Origin: Desulfosarcina widdelii
Lineage (GTDB): Bacteria > Desulfobacterota > Desulfobacteria > Desulfobacterales > Desulfosarcinaceae
Length of the DNA: 64,000 bases
Direction: 5' to 3'
Assembly (NCBI RefSeq): GCF_009688965.1
Contig: NZ_AP021875.1
Coordinates: 6,696,001 to 6,760,000 of the forward strand
The notes beneath the pieces are model-generated. The model was not told where the DNA came from. It searched no databases and saw only the letters and a program-made list of their open reading frames with translations. The number at the start of each line of letters is the position of its first letter. Within the stretch, counting starts at the first letter, position 1. Shown here piece after piece: positions 16,627 through 24,876 of this stretch. A program made the translations under genes and the position numbers.

Positions 16627-17784
16627 ATGCTTGAATTAGCCGTAAAAGGAAATAAATGGTACTGGGGATGGTTGGTCGTCCTTTTGGGTATCATCGGGGC
16701 CGGCTTCGGGCTCTACCTGATGCAGCTCAAGTTCGGTCTCGGGATCACCGGCATGAGCCGCGACGTCTCCTGGGGATTCTACATCGCCAATTTTACCTAC
16801 CTCGTCGGCGTGGCCGCCGGTGGCGTGATGGTGGTGCTGCCCTATTATCTGCATGACTACAAGGCCTACGGCAAGATCACCATTTTGGGCGAATTTCTTG
16901 CCATTGCCGCCATCGTCATGTGCCTGCTGTTCATCCTGGTCGACCTCGGGCAACCCATGCGGGCGTTCAACGTTCTGCTTTACCCGACGCCCAACAGTGT
17001 ATTGTTCTATGATGCCATCGTGCTCAACGGCTATTTGTTCCTCAATCTGGTGATCGGATGGAACGTGCTGGAGGCCGAGCGCAACGGCGTTCACTACCAA
17101 GGCTGGCTCAAACCCCTGATCTACATTTCGATTCCCTGGGCCGTAAGTATTCATACGGTCACCGCCTATCTGTACTGCGGTCTTCCCGGACGTCACTTCT
17201 GGCTGACCGCCATCCTGGCACCGCGATTTCTCGCTTCGGCCTTTGCCGCCGGACCCGCGCTGCTGATTCTGCTGTGTCTGTTTATCCGGCGTTTCACCAA
17301 TTTCGATCCGGGCAAGGAGCAGATCCAGGCGCTGGCGAAAACCGTGGCATATGCCATCTGTCTGAATGTTTTCTTTTTCCTGTGTGAGGTGTTTGTCGCC
17401 TTCTACAGCAACATTCCCGGCCATACCACGCATCTCAAGTACCTGTTCGCCGGCCTGCACGGCCATGGCGCCCTTGTGCCCTGGATGTGGGCCTCCATGA
17501 TCCTCATGGTGGTGGGCATTGTGATGACCGTAACACCGTCCACCCGCAAGAACGAGACTTCTCTGGCCATCGCCTGTGCCGTGATCATCATGGGTACCTG
17601 GATCGACAAAGGCCTGGGCATGATCTCCGGCGGCTTTGTCCCCAATCCCATGCATGAGGTCAACGAATACGCCCCGACCATGCCCGAAATCGGCATCACT
17701 CTCGGGGTTTATGCCATCGGCGCCCTGGTGCTCACCGTGCTTTACAAGATGGCCGTCGGTGTCAAGGAGGAAGTCCATAGCTGA
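16627..17784 (+). CDS. dsrP: DsrP, NrfD-like integral membrane subunit
   Basis: About 385 residues with around ten hydrophobic segments and the NrfD/PsrC family pattern (WGFYIANFTYLVGVAAGGVM, GQPMRAFNVLL, AVSIHTVTAYLY). It interacts with menaquinol on the periplasmic side. ATG 16627 preceded by GAGGTG is chosen; a GTG at 16621 is also possible. A strong terminator follows 26 bp after the stop codon, closing the dsr operon. Confidence 0.95.
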   Translation: MLELAVKGNKWYWGWLVVLLGIIGAGFGLYLMQLKFGLGITGMSRDVSWGFYIANFTYLVGVAAGGVMVVLPYYLHDYKAYGKITILGEFLAIAAIVMCLLFILVDLGQPMRAFNVLLYPTPNSVLFYDAIVLNGYLFLNLVIGWNVLEAERNGVHYQGWLKPLIYISIPWAVSIHTVTAYLYCGLPGRHFWLTAILAPRFLASAFAAGPALLILLCLFIRRFTNFDPGKEQIQALAKTVAYAICLNVFFFLCEVFVAFYSNIPGHTTHLKYLFAGLHGHGALVPWMWASMILMVVGIVMTVTPSTRKNETSLAIACAVIIMGTWIDKGLGMISGGFVPNPMHEVNEYAPTMPEIGITLGVYAIGALVLTVLYKMAVGVKEEVHS

Positions 17785-17810
17785 TCCCGGCGAATCGATG
17801 ATCGACAACC

Positions 17811-17846
17811 AAAATGGCGGGGGGGAAGCCCCCGCCATTTTTTATT
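17811..17846 (+). terminator. Rho-independent terminator after dsrP
   Basis: AAAATGGCGGGGG and CCCCCGCCATTTTTT flank a four- to five-base loop; T-tract on the plus strand. Confidence 0.9.
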
Positions 17847-17893
17847 GATTGACCCTTTTTTTTTGCATCTCAAACGCAAAAAGCGAGAATCCA

Positions 17894-18925
17894 ATGGCCG
17901 CCGTTCCCAAATCCCCTGTTATCCGCTGTGCAATCAACGGTTTCGGCCGCATCGGCCGGGGCATTCTGCGAGCCCTGTACGAATACCGCCGCTGGCCCGT
18001 TGCGGTCGTTGCCATCAACGACCTGGCCGCGCCGGAAACCATCGAGCACCTGACCCGCTTTGACTCCACCCACGGTCGTTTTCTGATGCCGGTGCGAGAA
18101 GAAGACGATAGTCTGTGGATCGGCGAAGAATGCATTCGGCTGCTGCAACAGGAAAGGTTGTCGCCGCGGGTCTGGGCGGAATTGGAGGTTGATGTGGTGC
18201 TGGAGTGCACCGGCCGGATCAAAAGCAGAAATGATGCCCAAGGCCACCTGGATTCCGGTGCCGGCAAGGTCCTGATTTCCAATCCGGCCGACGATAAAGT
18301 GGACGCAACCGTTGTATACGGCCTCAACCACCATGAACTGACCGGCCGGGAAACCATCGTATCCAATGCCTCCTGCACCTCCAACTGCGTCATTCCGGTG
18401 ATCGAGGTGCTGGACCAGGCCTTTGGCATCGCATGCGGCAACATCACTTCGATTCATGCGGCCATGAACGACCAGCCGGTAATCGATTGCAGTTGTTCGG
18501 ACCTGCGCCTGTGCCGGGCGGCCGGCGTCTCCATTGTCCCGGTGGATACCCGTCTGAACAGGGGCATCGAACGGATTTTGCCCCGGTTTGCCAACCGTTT
18601 CCAGACCACGGCGTTGCGGGTGCCGACATTGAATGTGACGGCCATGGATCTAAATTTGTGCCTGGAGAAACCGGCTCCGGCGGACAATATCAATGCCGCG
18701 CTCAAAAAGGCAGCCGCCAGCCGGTTCCCCGGCATCATGGACTACTGCGATATTCCCGTGGCGTCCATCGACTTCAACCACGATCCCCATTCGTGTATTG
18801 TCGACGGCACCCAGACCCGTGTTTGCAGCAATGGACTGACAAAACTGCTGGTCTGGTGCGACAATGAGTGGGGCTTTGCCAACCGCATGTTGGATACGGC
18901 AACGGCCATGATGAACGCTTGTTGA
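17894..18925 (+). CDS. epd: Erythrose-4-phosphate dehydrogenase (GAPDH family)
   Basis: 343 residues. The NAD-binding opening INGFGRIGRGILRALYE and catalytic SNASCTSNC are GAPDH-like. Several stretches favour Epd over glycolytic GapA: SIHAAMNDQPVID (GAPDH has HAYTNDQ), FANRFQTTALRVPTLNVTAMD, and ASIDFNHDPHSCIVDGTQTR. Epd oxidises erythrose 4-phosphate to 4-phosphoerythronate in the DXP-dependent route to pyridoxal phosphate. ATG 17894 has only a weak ribosome binding site. It lies just after the dsr terminator and ends 9 bp before the convergent sigma-54 activator gene. Confidence 0.8.
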   Translation: MAAVPKSPVIRCAINGFGRIGRGILRALYEYRRWPVAVVAINDLAAPETIEHLTRFDSTHGRFLMPVREEDDSLWIGEECIRLLQQERLSPRVWAELEVDVVLECTGRIKSRNDAQGHLDSGAGKVLISNPADDKVDATVVYGLNHHELTGRETIVSNASCTSNCVIPVIEVLDQAFGIACGNITSIHAAMNDQPVIDCSCSDLRLCRAAGVSIVPVDTRLNRGIERILPRFANRFQTTALRVPTLNVTAMDLNLCLEKPAPADNINAALKKAAASRFPGIMDYCDIPVASIDFNHDPHSCIVDGTQTRVCSNGLTKLLVWCDNEWGFANRMLDTATAMMNAC

Positions 18926-18934
18926 TAAATCGGG

Positions 18935-20314
18935 CTACAAGAGGTTGTAGCGCTCAAGCTTATTGTAAAGGGTTCGCCGGCTGATTCCCAGTATGGAGGC
19001 GGTGCGCCGCCGATTGTTTTGCGTCCAGTTCAGCGTGCGCTTGATGACAACCTGCTCCGCTTCTTGGATGGTGCATCCCAGGGGCAGCTTGATTTCCGGC
19101 GGCTGTTTGCGGGCTTTTTGAAGACGTTCGGGCAGATGGCCGGGAAGCAGGACGCCACCCGTCGAGTTCAGTACGGCGCGGTGGATAACATTCTTTATCT
19201 CTCTTACGTTTCCCGGCCAGTCGTAGGACTCCAAGGCGGAAATGCACTCGGGCGAGATGCCCACGATGTCACGCTGGTAATCGTCGCTAAACTGCTTGAG
19301 GAAATAATTGACGAGCAGAAGGATATCTCCGCCACGTTCGCGTACCGGCGGCAGTATGATCCGGAAAATATCCAACCGGAAGAAAAGATCCTCTCTGAAC
19401 CTTCCCTGCTCCACGGCCTCCGATAGATTCTCGTTGGTGGCCGCCACAATCCGCGCGTTGGCGGTAATGGTCCGCGTCCCCCCGATACGTTCCAGCTTGC
19501 GCGTCTCCAGCAGCCGCAGCAGGCTGATTTGAATTTTCTCGTCGATGGTGCCGATCTCGTCCAGAAAAATGGTCCCGCCCTCCGCCTTTTCGAACAGTCC
19601 CCGATGGCTGCGGGTCGCTCCGGTAAAGGCCCCTTTCTCATAACCGAACAACTCTCCTGCCACCAGCTCCGGCGGCAGCGCGCCCAGATGGATGGGGGAA
19701 AACAGCTTTTTGTTTCTGGCGCTTTGCTGGTGGATGGCCCTGGCCACCAGATCTTTTCCGGTTCCCGTTTCTCCGGTGAGCAATACGGGCATGTTCGTGC
19801 TGGCCGCCTGGCGGATCTGGCGGTAGATTTCGCGCATCTTGGGCGAACCGCCCACCATTTTTTCGAAGGTGGTTTTACGCGTTTCGGACTTTAAAAGCAG
19901 ATTCGGCATGTACTGGGGCTGATGCAGCAATGCGGCCTCGATGAGCATGCCTAGCTCGCTGTCTCCTATGGGCAGCTTGGCATACTGATAGGATCCGCGT
20001 TTGAGCGCCGAGAAAACCAGGGACATGTCTTTGGAGGATGCCAGGAACAGAATTTGGGTCGCGGCGCTTTTCTCCGAGATGATATCCAGCAGGGCCATGC
20101 CGCGAATATGTCCGAAACGCGCCACCGAGCCGGTCAGGATCAGGATATCGATTTCATGGTCTTCGAACTTCTCGAAGCCATGTCCGATGGTCTGGGCAGC
20201 CATGATGGCGAATTTTTTCTCGCTGCAGATCCGTTTAAGCTGACGGATCAGTTCGACCCCGTGCTCGATGACCAGAACATTGATGCGCTTTTTTTGGGGT
20301 GTGACGGCGTTCAT
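18935..20314 (-). CDS. Sigma-54 dependent activator with a degenerate receiver domain
   Basis: 459 residues. Residues about 10-130 have a receiver-like fold, but the position of the phospho-Asp at the end of the third strand is Thr61 (DILILTGSV) and the acidic pair after strand one is only Glu17; the Lys of YAKLP is kept. The AAA+ domain carries Walker A GETGTGKD (181-188), the sigma-54 contact loop GAFTGA (228-233) and GGTIFLDEIG. The C-terminal Fis-type helix-turn-helix ends in RRRTASILGISRRTLYNKL. It faces away from the methyl-cycle operon across a 489-bp region that holds two matching palindromes and a -24/-12 promoter, so it is the likely activator of that operon. Activity is probably not controlled by Asp phosphorylation. 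Confidence 0.9.
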   Translation of the reverse strand: MNAVTPQKKRINVLVIEHGVELIRQLKRICSEKKFAIMAAQTIGHGFEKFEDHEIDILILTGSVARFGHIRGMALLDIISEKSAATQILFLASSKDMSLVFSALKRGSYQYAKLPIGDSELGMLIEAALLHQPQYMPNLLLKSETRKTTFEKMVGGSPKMREIYRQIRQAASTNMPVLLTGETGTGKDLVARAIHQQSARNKKLFSPIHLGALPPELVAGELFGYEKGAFTGATRSHRGLFEKAEGGTIFLDEIGTIDEKIQISLLRLLETRKLERIGGTRTITANARIVAATNENLSEAVEQGRFREDLFFRLDIFRIILPPVRERGGDILLLVNYFLKQFSDDYQRDIVGISPECISALESYDWPGNVREIKNVIHRAVLNSTGGVLLPGHLPERLQKARKQPPEIKLPLGCTIQEAEQVVIKRTLNWTQNNRRRTASILGISRRTLYNKLERYNLL

Positions 20315-20410
20315 GTTTTTTTGCGCTTTTCTTATGCAAGCCTTGCGCCCGTTTCAATGCCCGGATCAAGGCTTGCCCCAATGGCCCCGGGTTCCACTTT
20401 GGGTGGATAA

Positions 20411-20425
20411 TGTATAAAAATTACA
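20411..20425. promoter_or_regulatory. Operator / enhancer site 1 (TGTA-N7-TACA)
   Basis: TGTATAAAAATTACA followed by CTGT. It has the same half sites, spacing and 3' flank as the site at 20599, 188 bp away, about 18 helical turns. It is close to the start of the activator gene and could also serve autoregulation. Confidence 0.6.
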
Positions 20426-20598
20426 CTGTCAAGCGGAAAGTGGTGGGCCAGCCTGAAATCGAGCATAGATTCAAATAAATCCCTTATCATTCAAAAACTT
20501 AAACAAATAAAACAATTCGCTGACGGACATTTAATTGTTGGTGTTGCCTTACTATCGGGCAATTTATTTACGAACCTGTAATTAAGGGGCGGTTGTTG

Positions 20599-20613
20599 TG
20601 TAGAATTTTTACA
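20599..20613. promoter_or_regulatory. Operator / enhancer site 2 (TGTA-N7-TACA)
   Basis: TGTAGAATTTTTACA followed by CTGT, about 100 bp upstream of the -24 element. This is the usual distance for an upstream activating sequence of a sigma-54 activator. The rest of the 20315-20803 gap is AT-rich and shows no gene. Confidence 0.65.
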
Positions 20614-20710
20614 CTGTTTGACCATAAACCCATCGCAAAGCGCGGGACTGTGGCCCGAGAAAAACGGAATATAATATTATAATAAGTAGTTATTTTGTGT
20701 TTAAAGGCCG

Positions 20711-20726
20711 TGGCACACTTATTGAT
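20711..20726 (+). promoter_or_regulatory. Sigma-54 (-24/-12) promoter
   Basis: TGGCAC (20711-20716), 5 bp, TTGA (20722-20725). The -24 GG and spacing are canonical; the -12 reads TTGA instead of TTGC. It lies about 78 bp before the methyltransferase start. Confidence 0.6.
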
Positions 20727-20803
20727 TATGTATCTATGTTTCGATCCTGCCCATCGAAAAACAACCAAACAATTATCAACACGAACAACTTCAGGAGGTA
20801 ACG

Positions 20804-21547
20804 ATGAACAACTGCGACCTGCAGGTAGCTTATCCGGGCGAGGAGTGTACGCTGGAGCAAAATGAGGAGTATTTCCACCTGGTCACCGCAAAGGGGCGTG
20901 AGCGTTTTCGGCTGCATGAGTATGGACGCGTATACGATGTGCCTGGTTTATACGAAGAGGTGGTCTACAACAAGCTTCAGTGCGATTCTCCCAATGTGAT
21001 TACCGGGTTATTGAAAGAATCCATGCAAAGGAACGATGAGAACGACGTTCCCCTCAGGGTGCTCGATTTTGGCGCCGGCAACGGCATCGTCGGAGAATGC
21101 CTTCAGGATGCGGTCGAGACCGAAACGATTGTCGGCGTCGACATCATCGACGAAGCCAAAAAAGCGCTCGAACGCGACCGGCCCGATGTTTACGACGATT
21201 ATTACGTGATGGATCTCAGCGATATCGACGAACCGACAAAAAAGGAGCTGGATCGCTATAATTTTAATGCCCTGGTGACCGTAGCCGCCCTGGGATTCGG
21301 TGATATTCCCACCAAGGCATTTGTCAACGCGTTCAACCTCATCGAAGACAGCAGTTGGGTGGTCTTCAACATCAAGGACCGGTTTTTCAGCGAGGAAGAC
21401 GAAACCGGCTACAACGAGACCCTGCAGAAAATGATCGGCAACAGTCTCAAGGTGATCAAAAAGCACCGCTATTGTCATCGCCTCTCCATGGCCGGAGAGC
21501 CGCTTCACTACTACGCCGTCGTAGGCCGCAAAGAAACTGACTTCTGA
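20804..21547 (+). CDS. Class I SAM-dependent methyltransferase
   Basis: 247 residues. The SAM-binding motif I is VLDFGAGNGIVGECL, with VGVDIID as the acidic strand-two end. An N-terminal stretch of about 70 residues (YHL-type, FHLVTAKGRERFRLHEYGRV) precedes the fold and may bind the acceptor; the acceptor is not known. A strong ribosome binding site (CAGGAGGTAACG) precedes ATG 20804. It is the first gene of a cluster with metK and ahcY, the enzymes that supply SAM and remove SAH, which suggests heavy flux through this methyltransferase. Confidence 0.8.
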   Translation: MNNCDLQVAYPGEECTLEQNEEYFHLVTAKGRERFRLHEYGRVYDVPGLYEEVVYNKLQCDSPNVITGLLKESMQRNDENDVPLRVLDFGAGNGIVGECLQDAVETETIVGVDIIDEAKKALERDRPDVYDDYYVMDLSDIDEPTKKELDRYNFNALVTVAALGFGDIPTKAFVNAFNLIEDSSWVVFNIKDRFFSEEDETGYNETLQKMIGNSLKVIKKHRYCHRLSMAGEPLHYYAVVGRKETDF

Positions 21548-21578
21548 TATTCCGTTAGCTGAAAGGAGATGACAATTT

Positions 21579-22269
21579 ATGAGTAAAATCAAGATATCGC
21601 ATGTATTCACGTCGGAATCCGTTGGCAAGGGACATCCGGATAAACTGTGCGACCAGGTATCGGACGCCATCCTGGACGCCTGCCTCGAAAAAGATCCCCA
21701 CAGCCGGGTGGCCTGCGAAACCATGGCCGGATTTAACTTGGTGGCCAATGTCGGTGAGGTCACCTGCCGGGACTTCGAGACGATCGACACGGAGAAAATC
21801 GCACGCAACACGGTCAAAAATATCGGATACGATTGCGCAGAGCTGCGCTTTTGCCACGATTCCTTCGACTATATGTCCCGAATTCACGGCCAGTCGCCGG
21901 ACATTTCCCAAGGGGTCACGGCCGGCGAGGGCTTGTACGATGAGCAGGGGGCCGGCGACCAGGGCATGATGTTCGGATACGCGACCAACGAGACCCCAGA
22001 GATGATGCCGGTGCCAATCGCATACAGTCATCGGCTACTGAAGCGATTCGAGCGACTGCGAAGAAAGAACGTCATCGATTACCTGCAGCCGGATGCCAAG
22101 GCCCAGGTATCTGTTCTGTACGACAAGGGCCAACCCCGCCGCATCACATCGGTGGTGGTTTCCCATCAGACCGGTCATGTTTCTTTGGAACGGATTCGCC
22201 GGGATGCCACCGATGTCATCCGCAAGGAACTGGACCCTTCCGGGCTTCTGGACGACGAAACCGAATTTT
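21579..22269 (+). pseudogene. metK: S-adenosylmethionine synthetase, 5' part (split by an IS)
   Basis: 230 in-frame residues of MetK: HVFTSESVGKGHPDKLCDQV, GEVTCRDFETID, GEGLYDEQGAGDQGMMFGYA and the middle-domain start. Translation ends at a TGA formed by the insertion. Removing the element and one copy of the 6-bp duplication joins DDETEF to YVNPTGSF without any frame change and restores a 399-residue protein, normal for the family. The truncated product lacks the C-terminal lobe with part of the ATP/methionine site and should be inactive. Gene order after the SAM-dependent methyltransferase and before ahcY suggests a dedicated methyl cycle. Confidence 0.9.
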
Positions 22270-22290
22270 GATGAACGCGTAAAAACTCAC
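22270..22290 (+). repeat. Left terminal inverted repeat of the IS
   Basis: Begins GATGAACGC and ends GTAAAAACTCAC (shared G). Compared with the inverted right end, mismatches are limited to four positions in the outer half. Confidence 0.85.
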
Positions 22291-22401
22291 ACAGGTCTAT
22301 CCGTTTGAAAATATTGTTAAAATAGAAAATTAGGCGTTGTCTTCTCCGATCCTGCATGGTATGAATAACATATATTTACAGCACGTTAACCGGGAGAAGG
22401 C

Positions 22402-24150
22402 ATGATCCGCATCAAAAACCACAAACAGCAACAACTGTTCGATCCGTGGAGCCATTTAAGCCCCAAAAGGCGAAGAATGCTCGACGAAGACTGGCCGGGG
22501 CTTTTCCGGGAACACCTGCTGGAAGTACTTCCCGTCGATCGGATGCTGCCACATTTTACCGATGGAGTCGGGAGGCCCAGCAAGGAAATTCATACGGTGC
22601 TGGGGCTGCTGCTGCTCCAGCAAACCATGGATCTGACCGACAGGGCCGCCATCGAACAGTTGGCCTTCAACATCCAGTGGCATTATGCCCTCAACATCCC
22701 GGAAGAGAGCGACGATGCCAAATATATCAGTGAGAAGACCCTGTACACCATGCGCCAGGTGATGATCGACAATCAGCTTGACGAAATCATGTTCGATGCC
22801 GTCGCCGATAAATTGGCCGTGGTATTCGGGGTCGATATCAAGGACCAGCGTATCGACTCGGTCCATATCCAATCCAACATGCGCAAACTCGGGCGCATCG
22901 GTATTTTCAGCCGGACCATCTTCAAGTTTCTGGTCAACCTCAAACGCCAGCATCGGAAGCTTTTTGATACCATCGACGAGAAAATCGTGTCGTGTTATTG
23001 GGGCAAGAGAGCCCTGGCCGCCTTTGCCATGGTAAAACCGTCACAATCCGAGAAAACCCTGAAAACCGTCAGCGCCGACCTGTTCGATCTCATTGAGCAG
23101 TTCAAGGATCGGCCCAGGGTTTGCTCCATGCACAGTTACAAGCTGATGCAACGGGTGCTGGCCGAGCAGTGCAATCTGAGCAGCGATACCGGCGATAGGC
23201 AGGTAACGGTCAAAAAGCCTGCCGAGATTCCATCTGATTCGCTGCAAAATCCCTCGGACCCGGATGCAACTTACAGTGGCCATAAAGGCCAGGGCTACCA
23301 GGTTCAGGTGATGGAGACCTTCAGCCGCTGTGAAGATGAAAAGGAGAAACAACAGCAGCTGAACCTGATTACCCACGTCGATGTGCAAACGGCCTGCGAG
23401 CACGATTCTCATGCACTGGCCCCGGCCATCGCCGACACCAAGGTTCGGGGTATTGCTCCCGACAAATTGTTGGCTGACACGCTCTACGGTAGCGATGCTA
23501 ACGACCGGATCGCCCAGGTAGCGAACATTGAACTGGTTGCACCGACGCAAAAGGGTCGCTCCAAACAAGATTTCATGAGCCAGTTCAGCTTCGATGAGAA
23601 CGGTCTGGTCACGCGGTGCCCAGCCGGCCGTAGTCCGGATCAAACATCACCGAGAACGAAACGATCCAACTACAGTGCCGGTTTTGACCTTCAGCGCTGC
23701 CTGGCCTGCCCCCTGCTATCCCAATGCCCGGTGAGGCCCGGCAAGAAAAAGGCATATCTGCGTTACAGTGAAAAGCGCTACCGATTGGCAAAACGGCGGG
23801 CTTTGGAAGCAAGCGAGGCATTCATCGACGACTATCGCTGGCGGGCCGGTGTAGAGGCAGCCATGAGCGAGTTTGATCGACGAACCGGAGTGAAAAAACT
23901 TAGGGTTCGGGGCATGCCGGCTGTACGGTTTTATGCCCGAATGAAGGCCACCGGATTGAATATTCTTCGCGCGGGAGCTGTCCGCAAGGCCAGAAGAAAA
24001 ACCCGGGAGGCCGATGGTGTCTCTATTGGCCTTGCCGATCTCTTCTTCCATGCTGTCAAAGAGCGAATGTTACGATTGATTGCCGATTTTGAACCGATTT
24101 TTTTCAATCTATCTCAGACTGCCGATAGATATCACAATTTGGCTGCGTGA
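22402..24150 (+). CDS. IS1182 family DDE transposase
   Basis: 582 residues, apparently intact. N-terminal region GRPSKEIHTVLGLLLLQQTM with ALNIPEESDDAKYISEKTLY, and a Cys-rich insert CLACPLLSQCP, are typical of IS1182/IS5-like transposases. Candidate catalytic residues: Asp in RIDSVHIQSNM, Asp in LADTLYGSDAN, Glu in WRAGVEAAMSEFDRRTGVKK. ATG 22402 follows GGGAGAAGGC. The stop codon lies inside the right terminal repeat. Lack of decay suggests a recent insertion. Confidence 0.9.
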   Translation: MIRIKNHKQQQLFDPWSHLSPKRRRMLDEDWPGLFREHLLEVLPVDRMLPHFTDGVGRPSKEIHTVLGLLLLQQTMDLTDRAAIEQLAFNIQWHYALNIPEESDDAKYISEKTLYTMRQVMIDNQLDEIMFDAVADKLAVVFGVDIKDQRIDSVHIQSNMRKLGRIGIFSRTIFKFLVNLKRQHRKLFDTIDEKIVSCYWGKRALAAFAMVKPSQSEKTLKTVSADLFDLIEQFKDRPRVCSMHSYKLMQRVLAEQCNLSSDTGDRQVTVKKPAEIPSDSLQNPSDPDATYSGHKGQGYQVQVMETFSRCEDEKEKQQQLNLITHVDVQTACEHDSHALAPAIADTKVRGIAPDKLLADTLYGSDANDRIAQVANIELVAPTQKGRSKQDFMSQFSFDENGLVTRCPAGRSPDQTSPRTKRSNYSAGFDLQRCLACPLLSQCPVRPGKKKAYLRYSEKRYRLAKRRALEASEAFIDDYRWRAGVEAAMSEFDRRTGVKKLRVRGMPAVRFYARMKATGLNILRAGAVRKARRKTREADGVSIGLADLFFHAVKERMLRLIADFEPIFFNLSQTADRYHNLAA

Positions 24151-24167
24151 GTTTTTACAGGACCATC
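24147..24167 (-). repeat. Right terminal inverted repeat of the IS
   Basis: Starts GTGAGTTTTTAC and ends GACCATC. Its TGA (24148-24150) is the stop codon of the transposase. Confidence 0.85.
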
Positions 24168-24173
24168 AATTTT

Positions 24174-24682
24174 ATGTGAATCCAACGGGAAGTTTTATTC
24201 TCGGGGGGCCGTATGCCGATGCCGGTCTGACCGGACGCAAAATCATCGTGGATACTTACGGGGGCGTCGGCAGTCATGGCGGCGGCGCCTTTTCCGGCAA
24301 AGACCCCTCCAAGGTGGATCGCTCGGCGGCCTATTTCGCCCGCTATGCCGCCAAGAACATCGTGGCTGCCGGCCTGGCGGACAAGTGCGAAATCCAGGTG
24401 GCCTATGCCATCGGCGTGGCCAAACCCCTGTCGATCAATGTCGACACCTACGGCACCGGCCAGGTGGATGAGCAGGCCATTCAGGGATTGCTGGAAGACG
24501 GAGACCTGTTCGATTTCCGGCCCGCGGCCATCATCGACCAGCTTCAGCTGCTTGAGCCGCAGGGATGGAGCTATGAGGAAACCGCATCCTACGGGCATTT
24601 CGGACGAGAACGCTTCCCCTGGGAGCAAACCGACAAGGCCGAAGTGCTCGGACGGGCTTTCAAGAAGATAAAGGCGGCGTAA
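24174..24682 (+). pseudogene. metK: S-adenosylmethionine synthetase, 3' part (split by an IS)
   Basis: Encodes the C-terminal 169 residues of MetK with NPTGSFILGGPYADAGLTGR, KIIVDTYGGVGSHGGGAFSG and DPSKVDRSAAYFARYAAKNI, ending HFGRERFPWEQTDKAE. No start codon with a ribosome binding site was found at its beginning; an open frame from 24080 runs in from the transposase in another frame. The fragment has not accumulated stops, so the disruption is recent. An intact metK must exist elsewhere, or cells without the insertion coexist. Confidence 0.9.
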
Positions 24683-24695
24683 TAATGGCAGCGTC

Positions 24696-24803
24696 GTGAA
24701 AAGCCCGATATCTGCGTTACGCTTCGTCCCTCGTCACTACGGAGTACTTCTATGTACGCCTCCGTTCCTCGGGACTCGCAAGCCTTAATCTCGAACTTTT
24801 CAC
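24696..24803. repeat. 108-bp dispersed repeat, copy 1
   Basis: Ends are inverted: GTGAAAAGCC and AACTTTTCAC. Internal text such as CGTTACGCTTCGTCCCTCG, GGAGTACTTCTATGTACGCC and CTCGCAAGCCTTAATCTCG closely matches the reverse complement of 58155-58260. It lies between split metK and ahcY. Confidence 0.75.
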
Positions 24804-24876
24804 GGTGCTGCCCAAAAAAACGACTTTTTACGAGACTGTCCAACATAGAATTGAAGACCAAGAAGGATACCTGTTC

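Larger units (their letters stand above)
22270..24167 (+). mobile_element. IS1182-like insertion sequence in metK
   Basis: A 1,898-bp element with 21-bp imperfect terminal inverted repeats (17 of 21 identical; inner 12 bases GTAAAAACTCAC are perfect) and a flanking direct repeat AATTTT at 22264-22269 and 24168-24173. It contains one intact transposase gene. The 22270-22401 leader holds no other gene. Confidence 0.9.

Noticed and set aside
20727..20803. Possible SAM or SAH riboswitch before the methyltransferase gene
   Set aside because: The leader is only about 70 bases after the promoter and shows no conserved riboswitch core.
24080..24682. 200-codon frame apparently starting inside the transposase and containing the MetK C-terminus
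   Set aside because: Its first part is the transposase 3' end read in another frame; only 24174-24682 is MetK. There is no ribosome binding site at 24080.
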